Shown: piece by piece, positions 53,179 to 64,000 of the stretch | Layout of the letters: each line of letters begins with the position of its first letter | Numbering within the stretch: the stretch's first letter is position 1 | Assembly (NCBI RefSeq): GCF_038957035.1 | Contig: NZ_CP152412.1 | Location: 310,001 to 374,000, forward strand | Source of the DNA: Bradyrhizobium sp. B097 | GTDB taxonomy: Bacteria > Pseudomonadota > Alphaproteobacteria > Rhizobiales > Xanthobacteraceae | Direction: 5' to 3' | DNA length: 64,000 nucleotides | Notes under the pieces: model-generated | Told to the model about the DNA's origin: nothing | Seen by the model: the letters and a program-made list of their open reading frames with translations, nothing else | The model's database searches: none | Program-made: the position numbers and the translations under genes

Positions 53179-54450
53179 ATGACCCACCCCAACGACCCAT
53201 CCCTCCGCTCCTTCATCGACGTCGCGCCGACCTCCGATTTCCCGATCCAGAACCTGCCCTACGGCGTGTTCTCGTCGAAGGACGGCCTTGCGCCGCGCGT
53301 CGGCGTTGCGATCGGCGACTATGTGCTCGACCTCTGGGAGCTCGAACAGGACTCGCGGCTCGATGTCGGGCCGCTCGGCGTGTTCTCGCAGCCGTCGCTC
53401 AACGCCTTCATGGCGCTCGGGCCAAAAGTGTGGTCGGCGACGCGGGCGCGGATCAGCGAGCTGCTGCGCGCCGATCATCCGGAGCTGCGCGACAACAGGG
53501 AGTTGCGGGCCCGGGCGCTGGTGCCGATGGCGGACGTCCGGCTGCACATGCCGTTTGCCGTTTCGGGCTACACCGATTTCTATTCGTCGAAGGAGCACGC
53601 CACCAATGTCGGCGTCATGTTCCGCGGCAAGGACAATGCGTTGCAGCCGAACTGGCTGCACATGCCGATCGGCTACAACGGCCGTGCCTCGACGGTGGTG
53701 GTGAGTGGCACCAAGGTGCGGCGGCCGCGTGGCCAGCTGAAGCCGCCGACCGCTGAGGTGCCGAGCTTCGGCGCCTGCAAGCGGCTCGACTTCGAGCTCG
53801 AGATGGGCGTGGTGGTGGGGCAGGCGTCGCCGATGGGCGAGATGCTCACCGAGAAGCAGGCCGAAGAGATGATCTTCGGCTTCGTCATTCTCAACGACTG
53901 GAGCGCGCGCGATATCCAGCAATGGGAGTACGTGCCGCTCGGCCCGTTCCAGGCGAAGGCATTCGCGACCTCGATCAGCCCGTGGGTGGTGACGCGCGAA
54001 GCGCTGGAGCCGTTCCGGATACCAGGCCCGGCGCAGCAGCCGGAGCCGCTGGCCTATCTGAAGCAGACCCAGCCGAACAATTACGACTTGCAGCTCGACG
54101 TCGCGCTGCGCGCCGGTGCGATGAACGAAGCGAAGACGATCTGCAGCACCAACTTCAAATACATGTACTGGTCGTCGGTGCAGCAGCTGGTGCATCATGC
54201 CTCCAGCGGCTGCGCGATGAATGTCGGAGATCTCTTGGGGTCCGGCACGATCTCCGGCCCCGAGAAGCACCAGCGCGGCAGCCTCCTGGAAATCAGCTGG
54301 AACGGCACCGAGCCGGTCGAGCTTGCCAGCGGCGTGACGCGCTCGTTCCTGGAGAACGGCGACTCGCTGGTCATGCGCGGCTGGTGCCAGGGCGACGGCT
54401 ATCGCGTCGGCTTCGGCGAGGTTGAAGGCACGATCGTCGCGGCGGAGTAA
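53179..54450 (+). CDS. fahA: Fumarylacetoacetase
   Basis: A 423-residue FAH enzyme, the usual length, performing the last step of tyrosine breakdown: fumarylacetoacetate to fumarate and acetoacetate. Visible are the N-terminal FPIQNLPYGVFS, the active-site FYSSKEHATNVG, the metal-binding DFELEMGVVVG and NDWSARDIQQWEYVPLGPF (split over 279-297), and QLVHHASSGCAMNVGDLLGSG at the C-terminus. The ATG at 53,179 gives MTHPNDPSLRSF. Confidence 0.96.
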   Translation: MTHPNDPSLRSFIDVAPTSDFPIQNLPYGVFSSKDGLAPRVGVAIGDYVLDLWELEQDSRLDVGPLGVFSQPSLNAFMALGPKVWSATRARISELLRADHPELRDNRELRARALVPMADVRLHMPFAVSGYTDFYSSKEHATNVGVMFRGKDNALQPNWLHMPIGYNGRASTVVVSGTKVRRPRGQLKPPTAEVPSFGACKRLDFELEMGVVVGQASPMGEMLTEKQAEEMIFGFVILNDWSARDIQQWEYVPLGPFQAKAFATSISPWVVTREALEPFRIPGPAQQPEPLAYLKQTQPNNYDLQLDVALRAGAMNEAKTICSTNFKYMYWSSVQQLVHHASSGCAMNVGDLLGSGTISGPEKHQRGSLLEISWNGTEPVELASGVTRSFLENGDSLVMRGWCQGDGYRVGFGEVEGTIVAAE

Positions 54451-54460
54451 GTTGTTTCCA

Positions 54461-54548
54461 CGTCATTGCGAGGAGCGAAGCGACGAAGCAATCCACCTGT
54501 GCTCGTGCATGGAGAGGATGGATTGCTTCGCTTCGCTCGCAATGACGA
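54461..54548. repeat. Palindromic repeat, family C
   Basis: CGTCATTGCGAGGAGCGAAG at the left, CTTCGCTCGCAATGACG at the right, and the inner GCAATCCA / TGGATTGC pair. It lies between the convergent fahA and DUF1272 genes. Confidence 0.85.
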
Positions 54549-54552
54549 AAGA

Positions 54553-54864
54553 TCACCGCTCCTCGGGCCTAATATCCCTCAGCCGCGCCGTATTCGCCGC
54601 ACAGTCCTCGAGGCTGTATTTCAGATGCACCCGCTTGTCCGACGGCGGCTGGTTCACGGTGCAGACACCCGGCCGCCACGGCTTGGCCGGGCGGATCGGC
54701 CGTGGCGCAAAGCCGCCGCCGCAGTTCGGGCAGACATTGCCGAGCTTGGTCTCGGCGCAGTCAGCGCAGAACGTGCATTCATAGGAGCAAATCCGCGCCT
54801 CCAGCGCGCTCGGTGGCAGGTCCTTGTCGCAATATTCGCAGTTCGGTCGCAGCTGCAGCGCCAT
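54553..54864 (-). CDS. DUF1272-like cysteine-rich protein
   Basis: About 103 residues from the ATG at 54,864 (MALQLRPNCEYCDKDLPP). Four CxxC-type pairs (CEYC, CTFC-ADC, CPNC) suggest a zinc ribbon. The start and the CEYCDKDLP segment fit DUF1272. The C-terminal 40 residues, including KRVHLKYSLED, are an extension. No function is known. Confidence 0.8.
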   Translation of the reverse strand: MALQLRPNCEYCDKDLPPSALEARICSYECTFCADCAETKLGNVCPNCGGGFAPRPIRPAKPWRPGVCTVNQPPSDKRVHLKYSLEDCAANTARLRDIRPEER

Positions 54865-54904
54865 GGCTTTCCTCTGATTCTTGGATGCCGCGGACACCGC
54901 TGCA

Positions 54905-55085
54905 CCTCTCCCCTTGTGGGAGAGGCACAGGCCGCCTTCGGCGGCCGTCACCAGGAACGCCGAAGCGAGGCTTCGGCTATGTCACATCGCTAAATGTGAT
55001 CCGGGTGAGGGGGCGCGGTCTCTCGACGGAGTGTGCTCGGCGGAGAGAACCCCTCACCCCAAACCTCTCCCACAAGGGGAGAGGG
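54905..55085. repeat. Palindromic repeat (family E variant) in the 54,865-55,183 gap
   Basis: CCTCTCCCCTTGTGGGAGAGG at the left is mirrored by CCTCTCCCACAAGGGGAGAGG at the right, with inner TGTCACATCGC / GCTAAATGTGA. Apart from this repeat the 319-bp gap holds only the promoter side of the DUF1272 gene and the 3' side of the Lrp gene. Confidence 0.75.
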
Positions 55086-55183
55086 AGCCCACCGCCGATG
55101 CCGCGGCATCGAGCCGATTCATGCGAATGATCGCAAATCGGGCCGGGAAAGCGAATGACGGAATTCCCTCGATTTGCGCCAGG

Positions 55184-55660
55184 TCAGGTCGGTAACGCCT
55201 TCAGCGGCAGCTTGGTGCTTTCCTTCAGGCGGTCGAGCACGATCGACGAGCGCACATGCGCCACGCTCTGGTGCGGCATCAGCACGTTGTTGACGATGTC
55301 GGACAGGCTCTTGAGGTCGCGCAGCATCACCTTCAGCACGTAATCGGCATCGCCGGTCAGCGCATACGCCTCCTGGATGTCGTCGACGCGGTTGACCAGC
55401 TCGCGAAACCGCTTGGCGTTGTCGGGCGAATGGGTCGCAAGCGTGATGTGGATGAAGGCGATCAGGCCGAAGCCGAGCGCCTCGCCGGCGAGGTCGGCGT
55501 GGTAGCCGGAAATCACCTTCTCCTCCTCCAGCCGCATCCGCCGCCGCGAGCATTGCGAGGCGGAGAGCCCGACCAGGTCGGCGAGCTGCTGGTTGGTCAG
55601 CCGGCCGTCGTCCTGCAGCGCGGCGAGCATTTTAAGGTCGAAGGCATCGACGTCAGGCAT
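55184..55660 (-). CDS. Lrp/AsnC-family transcriptional regulator
   Basis: A 158-residue regulator with an N-terminal helix-turn-helix (LTNQQLADLVGLSASQCSRRR) and a C-terminal RAM ligand domain (AYALTGDADYVLKVMLRDL). It is divergent from hppD with 123 bp between starts, so it probably controls tyrosine / 4-hydroxyphenylpyruvate breakdown. Confidence 0.93.
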   Translation of the reverse strand: MPDVDAFDLKMLAALQDDGRLTNQQLADLVGLSASQCSRRRMRLEEEKVISGYHADLAGEALGFGLIAFIHITLATHSPDNAKRFRELVNRVDDIQEAYALTGDADYVLKVMLRDLKSLSDIVNNVLMPHQSVAHVRSSIVLDRLKESTKLPLKALPT

Positions 55661-55680
55661 GCGTCAAATGTCCATATCAT

Positions 55681-55693
55681 GCACGGATCGTGC
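55681..55693. promoter_or_regulatory. Possible operator GCACG-N3-CGTGC
   Basis: GCACG-GAT-CGTGC is a perfect short inverted repeat in the lrp-hppD gap, 20 bp from the lrp start. A related TGCACGCACGTTGCG lies 40 bp further. It could be the binding site of the divergent regulator; the evidence is position and symmetry only. Confidence 0.35.
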
Positions 55694-55783
55694 GTGATTC
55701 TAGCAAATCAGGGGCCATTTTGCACGCACGTTGCGCCACGAGTGACGGAAACTGATCTCCAGACAAATCAGGGAGTTACCGCC

Positions 55784-56902
55784 ATGGGTCCGTTTCCGCA
55801 CGATACGCCGCCGGCTGAAATCAGCGCCGAGAATCCGATGGGCACCGACGGTTTCGAGTTCGTCGAATATGCCCACCCCAATCCCGGCGAACTGCACGCT
55901 TTGTTCAAGCTGATGGGCTTTGTCGCGGTCGCCCGCCACAAGACCAAGGCCATCACGGTCTATCGCCAGGGCGATATCAACTACCTCGTCAATGAGGAGC
56001 CAGGCACTCACGGCTTCAACTTCGTCGCCGCGCACGGCCCCTGCGCGCCGTCGATGGCGTTCCGTGTGGTCGATGCGAAGCACGCCTATGAGCGCGCGAT
56101 CGCGCTCGGCGCCGAGCCGGCGGATGTGTCGTCCGCGGAGAAGACGCTCGATGTGCCCGCGATCAAGGGCATCGGCGGCAGCCTGCTGTATTTCGTCGAC
56201 CGCTACGGCGCCAAGGGTTCGGCCTATGATGCCGAGTTCGAGTGGCTCGGGGCGGAGAATCCGCGTCCCGCGGGCTCGGGCCTTTATTACGTCGATCACC
56301 TCACTCACAACGTCCATCGCGGCCGCATGGATGTCTGGACCGGCTTCTATGCGAAGCTGTTCAACTTCCGCCAGATCCGCTTCTTCGACATCGAGGGCCG
56401 CGCGTCGGGGCTGTTCTCGCGCGCGCTGACCAGCCCGGACGGCAAGATCCGGATTCCGATCAACGAGGACGCCGGCGATTCCGGGCAGATCGAGGAATAT
56501 CTCAACATTTATCATGGCGAGGGCATCCAGCACATCGCCTGTGGCGCGCGCGATATCTATGCGACGGTCGAGACGCTGCGCGCGGATGGCCTGCCGTTCA
56601 TGCCGTCGCCGCCCGAGACCTATTTCGAGCGGATCGATGCCCGCCTGCCGCAGCATGGCGAGGACCTGGCGCGGCTCAAGGCCAACGGCATCCTGATCGA
56701 CGGCGAGGGCGTGGTCGACGGCGGCCAGACCAAGGTGCTGCTGCAGATCTTCTCGGCGAACGCGATCGGGCCGATCTTCTTCGAATTCATCCAGCGCAAG
56801 GGCGACGACGGTTTTGGCGAAGGCAACTTCAAGGCGCTGTTCGAATCGATCGAGGAAGACCAGATCCGCCGCGGCGTGTTGAAGGTCGATCACGCGGCTT
56901 GA
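55784..56902 (+). CDS. hppD: 4-Hydroxyphenylpyruvate dioxygenase
   Basis: A 372-residue Fe(II) dioxygenase turning 4-hydroxyphenylpyruvate into homogentisate, the substrate of hmgA. Iron ligands are H172 in YVDHLTHNV, H250 in IQHIAC and E334 in IFFEFIQRKG. The C-terminal FGEGNFKALFESIE is the helix that closes the active site. GGGAG lies eight bases before the ATG at 55,784. Confidence 0.97.
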   Translation: MGPFPHDTPPAEISAENPMGTDGFEFVEYAHPNPGELHALFKLMGFVAVARHKTKAITVYRQGDINYLVNEEPGTHGFNFVAAHGPCAPSMAFRVVDAKHAYERAIALGAEPADVSSAEKTLDVPAIKGIGGSLLYFVDRYGAKGSAYDAEFEWLGAENPRPAGSGLYYVDHLTHNVHRGRMDVWTGFYAKLFNFRQIRFFDIEGRASGLFSRALTSPDGKIRIPINEDAGDSGQIEEYLNIYHGEGIQHIACGARDIYATVETLRADGLPFMPSPPETYFERIDARLPQHGEDLARLKANGILIDGEGVVDGGQTKVLLQIFSANAIGPIFFEFIQRKGDDGFGEGNFKALFESIEEDQIRRGVLKVDHAA

Positions 56903-56942
56903 AGCCGTCGCAGGAGTGCCACGCTAGCGCAAAATGAACAGG

Positions 56943-57074
56943 TGTCGTCCCTGCGAAAGCAGGGACCCATAACCACCGGGCGTGGTGTGAGGGCAAGCTG
57001 GAGCCACAGCCTTGTTCAACAACGAAGCCCTGTGGTTATGGGTCCCGGGTCGCGCTGCGCTTGCCCGGGACGAC
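56943..57074. repeat. Palindromic repeat, family B
   Basis: GTCGTCCCTGCGAAAGCAGGG at the left; the right arm has diverged to GGTCGCGCTGCGCTTGCCCGGGACGAC. The inner ACCCATAACCAC / GTGGTTATGGGT pair is perfect. It lies between the convergent hppD and CaiB-type genes. Confidence 0.8.
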
Positions 57075-57082
57075 AGCGAGAT

Positions 57083-58195
57083 TTATTTTCCCGCCTTCCA
57101 CGCACTCGTCACGTCGCCGATGCTCGCCAGCTCCGGCTCGCGGATCGCGGACGGCGTGCGCGAGAAGCGCGGCGCGGGGGCGGGCTGGGTGACGCCGTGG
57201 CGCTCGACGAACACCTGGCGTGCCGCCATGTGCGGATGTGTCGGAGCCTCTTCCATGGTCAGGATCGGCGCGAAGCAGATGTCGGTGCCTTCCATGATTG
57301 TGCACCAGTCCGCGCGCGACTTGCTCTTGAACACCTTGGTCAGCTTCTCCTTCAGCGCCGGCCAGGCCTTGCGGTCCATCTGCGCGTCGAAGTCGGCGTC
57401 GGTCAGGTCGGCATGCTTGCGCAACAGCGCGTAGAACTGCGGTTCGATCGAACCGATCGAGATGAAGTTGCCGCAGGAGCATTCGTAGACGCCGTAGAAA
57501 TGCGCGCCGCCGTCCAGGAAGTTCTGGTCGCGGCCGCCGCTCCAGCGGCCCTGCGCGCGCATGTCGTAGAACATCGACATCAGCGAGGCTGCGCCGTCGC
57601 ACATCGCGGTATCGACCACCTGGCCCTTGCCGGACTTCTGTGCTTCCAGCAGCGCTGCGAGCACGCCGACCACGAGATAGAGCGCGCCGCCGCCGAAATC
57701 GCCGACCAGATTGAGCGGCGGCACCGGCTTCTCCTTGGTGCCGATCGCAGCCAGTGCGCCGGTGATCGAGATGTAGTTGATGTCGTGGCCGGCGGCGTTC
57801 GCCAGCGGGCCTTCCTGGCCCCAGCCGGTCATGCGGCCGAAGACCAGCTTCGGATTGCGCGCGAGCACGACGTCAGGGCCGAGGCCGAGACGCTCCATCA
57901 CGCCAGGGCGGAAGCCTTCGATCAGCGCATCGGCATGGCTGAGCAGGTCGAGCACTTCAGCGATTGCCGCCTTGTTCTTGAGGTCGAGCTCGATGACCTT
58001 GCGGCCGCGGGTCGCCACCGCCTTCAAATTCTTCCCCGCACCGACCCGATCGAGGGTGATGACCTCGGCACCCATATCGGCGAGCAGCATGCAGGCGAAC
58101 GGGCCGGGGCCGATGCCGGCGAATTCGACGATGCGGAAGCCGGCGAGCGGGCCCGAGGTGCGAGCGGCGGTTTGGGAGGCGGGTTTATCGAGCAC
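57083..58195 (-). CDS. CaiB/BaiF-type CoA transferase
   Basis: A 370-residue class III CoA transferase or racemase: [31 protein letters not shown] (split over 15-45), the catalytic-Asp region [14 protein letters not shown] and [17 protein letters not shown]. The group includes alpha-methylacyl-CoA racemase, which DINYI.LTGAL-type motifs favour. It starts with GTG at 58,195. It reads in the same direction as the CO-dehydrogenase-like genes upstream, separated by about 250 bp. Confidence 0.88.
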   Translation of the reverse strand: MLDKPASQTAARTSGPLAGFRIVEFAGIGPGPFACMLLADMGAEVITLDRVGAGKNLKAVATRGRKVIELDLKNKAAIAEVLDLLSHADALIEGFRPGVMERLGLGPDVVLARNPKLVFGRMTGWGQEGPLANAAGHDINYISITGALAAIGTKEKPVPPLNLVGDFGGGALYLVVGVLAALLEAQKSGKGQVVDTAMCDGAASLMSMFYDMRAQGRWSGGRDQNFLDGGAHFYGVYECSCGNFISIGSIEPQFYALLRKHADLTDADFDAQMDRKAWPALKEKLTKVFKSKSRADWCTIMEGTDICFAPILTMEEAPTHPHMAARQVFVERHGVTQPAPAPRFSRTPSAIREPELASIGDVTSAWKAGK

Positions 58196-58297
58196 GTTGT
58201 TATCCGTTCGTTGTGGAGCGTTAAGCGGCTGAGCTGTTTGCGGCTGGCTTGGTGCCGAATGTCATGCGTTCCCCCAGCCGTCCGTGGGACGGTATTT

Positions 58298-58320
58298 TTA
58301 ATTAGCTGATTAGCTAAATT
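58298..58320. promoter_or_regulatory. AT-rich inverted repeat upstream of the CaiB-type gene
   Basis: TTAATTAGCTGATTAGCTAAATT is a near-palindrome (AATTAGCT / AGCTAAATT) in otherwise GC-rich DNA about 105 bp before the start of the CoA-transferase gene. It looks like a TetR-type operator or a promoter element. No regulator gene is next to it. Confidence 0.35.
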
Positions 58321-58444
58321 GTCTCGCCGAACGCGCGATGAGGCAAGCGTCTTTTGCCTGGAAGCGCCGGTAAAACGAGGCGCCGGTAAAACGCGAACGG
58401 CGCGCATCGCTGCGCGCCGCCGCTCGACTTGTGTTTAGGCGCTA

Positions 58445-59245
58445 TCAGCCGGCGGCAGTCACCGCCCGCTGTCCCATCACCTTCACCAGATTCGCGCGGT
58501 AGTCCGCCGAGCCGTGGATGTCGGCGAGCAGGCCGCTTGCCGCGATCGTGACGCTGTCGAGTGCCGAAGCCGCCCAATTCGCCTTCAGCGCCTGCTCGAT
58601 CGGCCCCACCCGCATGACGCCGCTTTGCGATGCACCGGTCGCGGTGACGCGGACGTCGCCCGACTTGGTCTTGGCGACGAACACGCCAGTCAGGGCGAAG
58701 CGCGAGGCCGGGTTCGGAAACTTGGCATAACCCGCCTTGGCCGGGATCGGGAACGCGACTTGCGTGATGATCTCGCCATCCTCGAGTGCCGTCGTGAACA
58801 GGCCCTTGAAGAAATCATCCGCCGCGATCGACCGCTTGTTGGTCTTGATCGTTGCGCCGAGCGCCAGCACCGCCGCCGGATAATCCGCCGCCGGGTCGTT
58901 GTTGGCGAGCGAGCCGCCGATCGTGCCGCGATAGCGCACGGCGGGGTCGCCGATCATCGACGCCAGATTGGCAAGCGCGGGGATCGCTTTCTTGACCGCA
59001 TCGCTTTGCGCTACATCGTAATGCGGCGTCGCTGCCTTGATGGTGACGGTGTCGCCCGAAACCTCGATGCCGATCATCTCCTGCACCTTGGAGAGGTCGA
59101 TCACGTCGGACGGGGCGGCGAGGCGCTGCTTCATCACGGGGAGCAGGGTTTGTCCGCCGGCAAGGAATTTTGATTCCGTGCCCTTGGCAAACGTGGCTGC
59201 GGCGTCGGCGACCGAGGAAGCACGGTGATAATTTGTCTCGTACAT
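58445..59245 (-). CDS. FAD-binding subunit of a CO-dehydrogenase-like molybdenum enzyme (CoxM type)
   Basis: A 266-residue flavin subunit. FAD-binding motifs AGGQTLLP (about 32-39) and TIGGSLANNDPAADYPA (about 108-124) are clear. It passes electrons from the iron-sulfur clusters to the acceptor. The ATG at 59,245 follows GGGAGGAAGAG. It is the third gene of the set 62,175-58,445, starting 13 bp after the large-subunit gene. Confidence 0.92.
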   Translation of the reverse strand: MYETNYHRASSVADAAATFAKGTESKFLAGGQTLLPVMKQRLAAPSDVIDLSKVQEMIGIEVSGDTVTIKAATPHYDVAQSDAVKKAIPALANLASMIGDPAVRYRGTIGGSLANNDPAADYPAAVLALGATIKTNKRSIAADDFFKGLFTTALEDGEIITQVAFPIPAKAGYAKFPNPASRFALTGVFVAKTKSGDVRVTATGASQSGVMRVGPIEQALKANWAASALDSVTIAASGLLADIHGSADYRANLVKVMGQRAVTAAG

Positions 59246-59258
59246 GGCTCTTCCTCCC

Positions 59259-61598
<2,340 letters not shown>

Positions 61599-61689
61599 AG
61601 TCTAGTCCTCCCGACGGAGATTCGATTTGCCGCCGTTTCCATCGAGACCGGCGGTGATGAGCTTGATTCGTGTGTACTGCGTGGGCCGG

Positions 61690-62175
<486 letters not shown>

Positions 62176-62579
62176 GCGTTTCTCCCAATAGCTTCGTTAT
62201 GGGCCCAGTAGACCACGCTTCATATGGGACGTAACCGCGATCAAAGTCGTAGGTGCGGCCCTGTCATGAAGGCGCCGGGCAGTGCCTGCGATCCTAGCAG
62301 GCAGCCGTTCAATGGGCAATTTGCAAGCTGCCAGGAGCATGCTCCGGCGCGGTGAAATCACCCCGCAGTGCAAGCGGTTTTCGGCAGGCGGATGGTGCTA
62401 CGGCGCGCCGAAAATCGCCGCCGCGGTCGCTACTACCTTCCGCCTATAACGACGCAAAAGCGTTGCTGTCATTTTCATCGCCGACGCAGCGACACAAGAT
62501 CGCTGGTTCATGAAATTGGGTATCGATCCGCGCGCGCGATGCATCCATCGCGGCAACGAAACCATATTGGAGGAAGCCA
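62176..62579. other. Divergent intergenic region of 404 bp
   Basis: Lies between the CoxS-type gene and the PQQ dehydrogenase gene, so it holds both promoters. GCCTGC-GATCCTA-GCAGGC (62,284-62,302) is a short hairpin. I find none of the palindromic repeat families and no convincing reading frame; small frames such as 62,368-62,583 have no ribosome-binding site. Confidence 0.5.
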
Positions 62580-64000
62580 ATGAAGCTGAGGAGCGGGATT
62601 TTCTTTGCCGGTGTGTCGCTGGTCGCCATGGTGATGGCAAGCATTGGCGCGTCGGAAGCCAATGATTCAGTGGTGAAGGCGGCGTCCGATCCGAACGGAT
62701 GGGCGATCGCCGGCCACGACTACGGGAATACGCGCTTCAGCCCTCTGAAGCAGATCAATTCCGAGAATGCCGGCAAGCTGCAGCTGGTTTACTCGCTGTC
62801 GCTGGCCTCGCTGCGCTCCAACGAGTCGTCGCCGCTGGTGATCGGCAAGACGCTGTACGTGTCGACGTCGTGGGGGCCGAAATACGTCTACGCGGTCGAT
62901 GCCGCGACCGGCGCGCGCAAATGGACCTGGCAGCCGGATATTCCGGATGACGTGCTGCAATACGCCTGCTGCGACGTGAATAATCGCGGCGTGTCCTATG
63001 CCGACGGCAAGATCTTCGTCGGCCGCCTCGACGGCAAGCTGACCGCGCTCGATGCCGAGACCGGCAAGGAGCTCTGGACCTCGACCGTGGTCGACTACAA
63101 GCAGGGCTCGGTGATCACCTCGCCGCCGCTGATCGTCCGCGACAAGGTGATCACCGGCTTCGGCGGCGGCGAATATGGCGTCCGCGGCTCGTTGCAGGCC
63201 TTCAATCTCAAGGACGGCAAGCTGCTCTGGCAGACCTTCACGGTGCCGGCGCCGGGCGAGCCCGGCAGCGACACCTGGAAGGGCGACACCGGGCTGCACG
63301 GCGGCGGCGCCGCCTGGCTGGTCGGCTCCTACGACGCCAAGTCCGACACCGTCTACTGGGGTACCAGCAATCCGGGACCGTGGAATACCGGCGTGCGCTC
63401 CACCGGCGACGGCAATTTCGGCAAGCTGACCAACCTCTACACGGCCTCGACGCTGGCGATCGATCCCAACACCGGCAAGATCAAGTGGCACATCCAGGGC
63501 ACGCCGGCCGACGCCTGGGATTATGACGGCGTCAACGAGCTGCTGCTCGCCGACCTCAAGATCAAGGGCAGCGAGACGCCGGTTCTGATGAAGGCGGACC
63601 GCAACGGCTTCTTCTTCGTGGCCAACCGCGAGACCGGCAAGATGATCTCGGCCGAGAAGTACGTCTTCGCCAACTGGGCCAAGAAGTGGGACATCAATAC
63701 GATGCGGGCGGAAGAGGATCCGGACAAGCGTCCGGGCCCCGGCCATCCCGCCAAGGACATCTGCCCGAACCTGATCGGCGGCAAGAACTGGCAGCCGATG
63801 TCGTTCAACCCGCAGACCGGCCTGGTCTATATCCCGACCAACAATGTCTGCATGGATTGGTCGGTCTCTGATGTGAACTACAAGCGCGGCGTGTTCTATC
63901 TCGGCGCCGAATTCCCGACCAAGGAAGGCCCCGGCGGCTTCCTCGGCGAGCTGGTGGCCTGGGATCCGGTCGCCAACAAGAAGGTGTGGAGCATCAAGGA
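62580..64000 (+). CDS. PQQ-dependent alcohol dehydrogenase (methanol/ethanol family), 3' end cut by the window
   Basis: The ATG at 62,580 follows GGAGG and opens a frame running off the window (473 codons seen of about 600). A signal peptide (IFFAGVSLVAMVMASIGASEA) is followed by beta-propeller repeats (LQLVYSLSLASLRSNESSPLV split over 62-82). Cys130-Cys131 form the vicinal disulfide pair over PQQ. The catalytic loop is WDYDGVNE: D314 is the base and D316, two residues on, is the extra metal ligand seen in lanthanide-dependent XoxF/PedH-type enzymes. It acts in the periplasm with a cytochrome. Confidence 0.93.
   Translation, partial: MKLRSGIFFAGVSLVAMVMASIGASEANDSVVKAASDPNGWAIAGHDYGNTRFSPLKQINSENAGKLQLVYSLSLASLRSNESSPLVIGKTLYVSTSWGPKYVYAVDAATGARKWTWQPDIPDDVLQYACCDVNNRGVSYADGKIFVGRLDGKLTALDAETGKELWTSTVVDYKQGSVITSPPLIVRDKVITGFGGGEYGVRGSLQAFNLKDGKLLWQTFTVPAPGEPGSDTWKGDTGLHGGGAAWLVGSYDAKSDTVYWGTSNPGPWNTGVRSTGDGNFGKLTNLYTASTLAIDPNTGKIKWHIQGTPADAWDYDGVNELLLADLKIKGSETPVLMKADRNGFFFVANRETGKMISAEKYVFANWAKKWDINTMRAEEDPDKRPGPGHPAKDICPNLIGGKNWQPMSFNPQTGLVYIPTNNVCMDWSVSDVNYKRGVFYLGAEFPTKEGPGGFLGELVAWDPVANKKVWSIK

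Overview
The window is high-GC DNA from an alphaproteobacterium, most likely Bradyrhizobium or a close relative in the Nitrobacteraceae. The gene families fit this: form-II CoxL-type molybdenum hydroxylase, homogentisate pathway, oligopeptide ABC transporters and caspase-like proteins. So do the many palindromic intergenic repeats, which I recognise from memory as typical of Bradyrhizobium. No rRNA, tRNA or CRISPR array was seen.

Layout. (1) 1-9.3 kb: an RraA-family protein, oligopeptidase B, an iron-type ABC transporter (ATPase, binding protein, fused permease), a GIY-YIG protein and an alanine/serine-glyoxylate-type aminotransferase. (2) 9.4-16.7 kb: an LssY_C-like protein, a secreted nuclease-fold protein, an unrecognised 575-residue protein with a DxDTT motif, a pseudo-caspase, an orphan membrane-fusion protein and an alpha/beta hydrolase that carries a palindromic repeat inside its reading frame. 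(3) 16.9-22.9 kb: a lower-GC defence island with vsr, a 5-methylcytosine DNA methyltransferase and a tightly coupled four-gene operon (75-aa protein, GHKL ATPase, two further proteins) ending at a clear terminator. (4) 22.9-24.7 kb: a structured repeat element and a complete IS481-like element whose 5-bp target duplication shows it jumped into a palindromic repeat. (5) 24.8-31.4 kb: a small basic protein, a cold-shock protein, a class III nucleotide cyclase, an AsmA protein and a CRP-like regulator. (6) 31.6-38.5 kb: an AraC regulator divergent from a peptide-type ABC operon and a PPOX flavoprotein. (7) 38.8-47.7 kb: an RND pump with its adaptor, an OmpA-family protein, a second pseudo-caspase with TPRs, a lactonase-like MBL protein and a 3-hydroxyisobutyrate-dehydrogenase-like enzyme. 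(8) 48-56.9 kb: a MarR regulator divergent from an aromatic-degradation operon (FAD monooxygenase, polyQ-tailed small protein, MBL protein with a broken metal motif, hmgA, fahA), then an Lrp regulator divergent from hppD. (9) 57-62.2 kb: a CaiB-type CoA transferase and the three subunits of a form-II CO-dehydrogenase-like enzyme. (10) 62.6 kb to the end: the 5' part of a PQQ alcohol dehydrogenase with the Asp pair expected of lanthanide-dependent enzymes.

How parts may work together. hppD, hmgA and fahA supply three of the four steps from 4-hydroxyphenylpyruvate to fumarate and acetoacetate; a maleylacetoacetate isomerase is not in the window. The CRP-like protein has the CRP recognition residues R-E-x-x-x-R. 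TGTGA-N6-TCAC(A) sites lie upstream of both pseudo-caspase genes, suggesting a shared cAMP-type circuit, possibly linked to the cyclase encoded nearby. The methyltransferase, Vsr and GHKL-ATPase operon look like an anti-phage system without a recognisable nuclease and are the strongest candidate for something little described. At least seven families of short palindromic or recurrent repeats fill most intergenic gaps.
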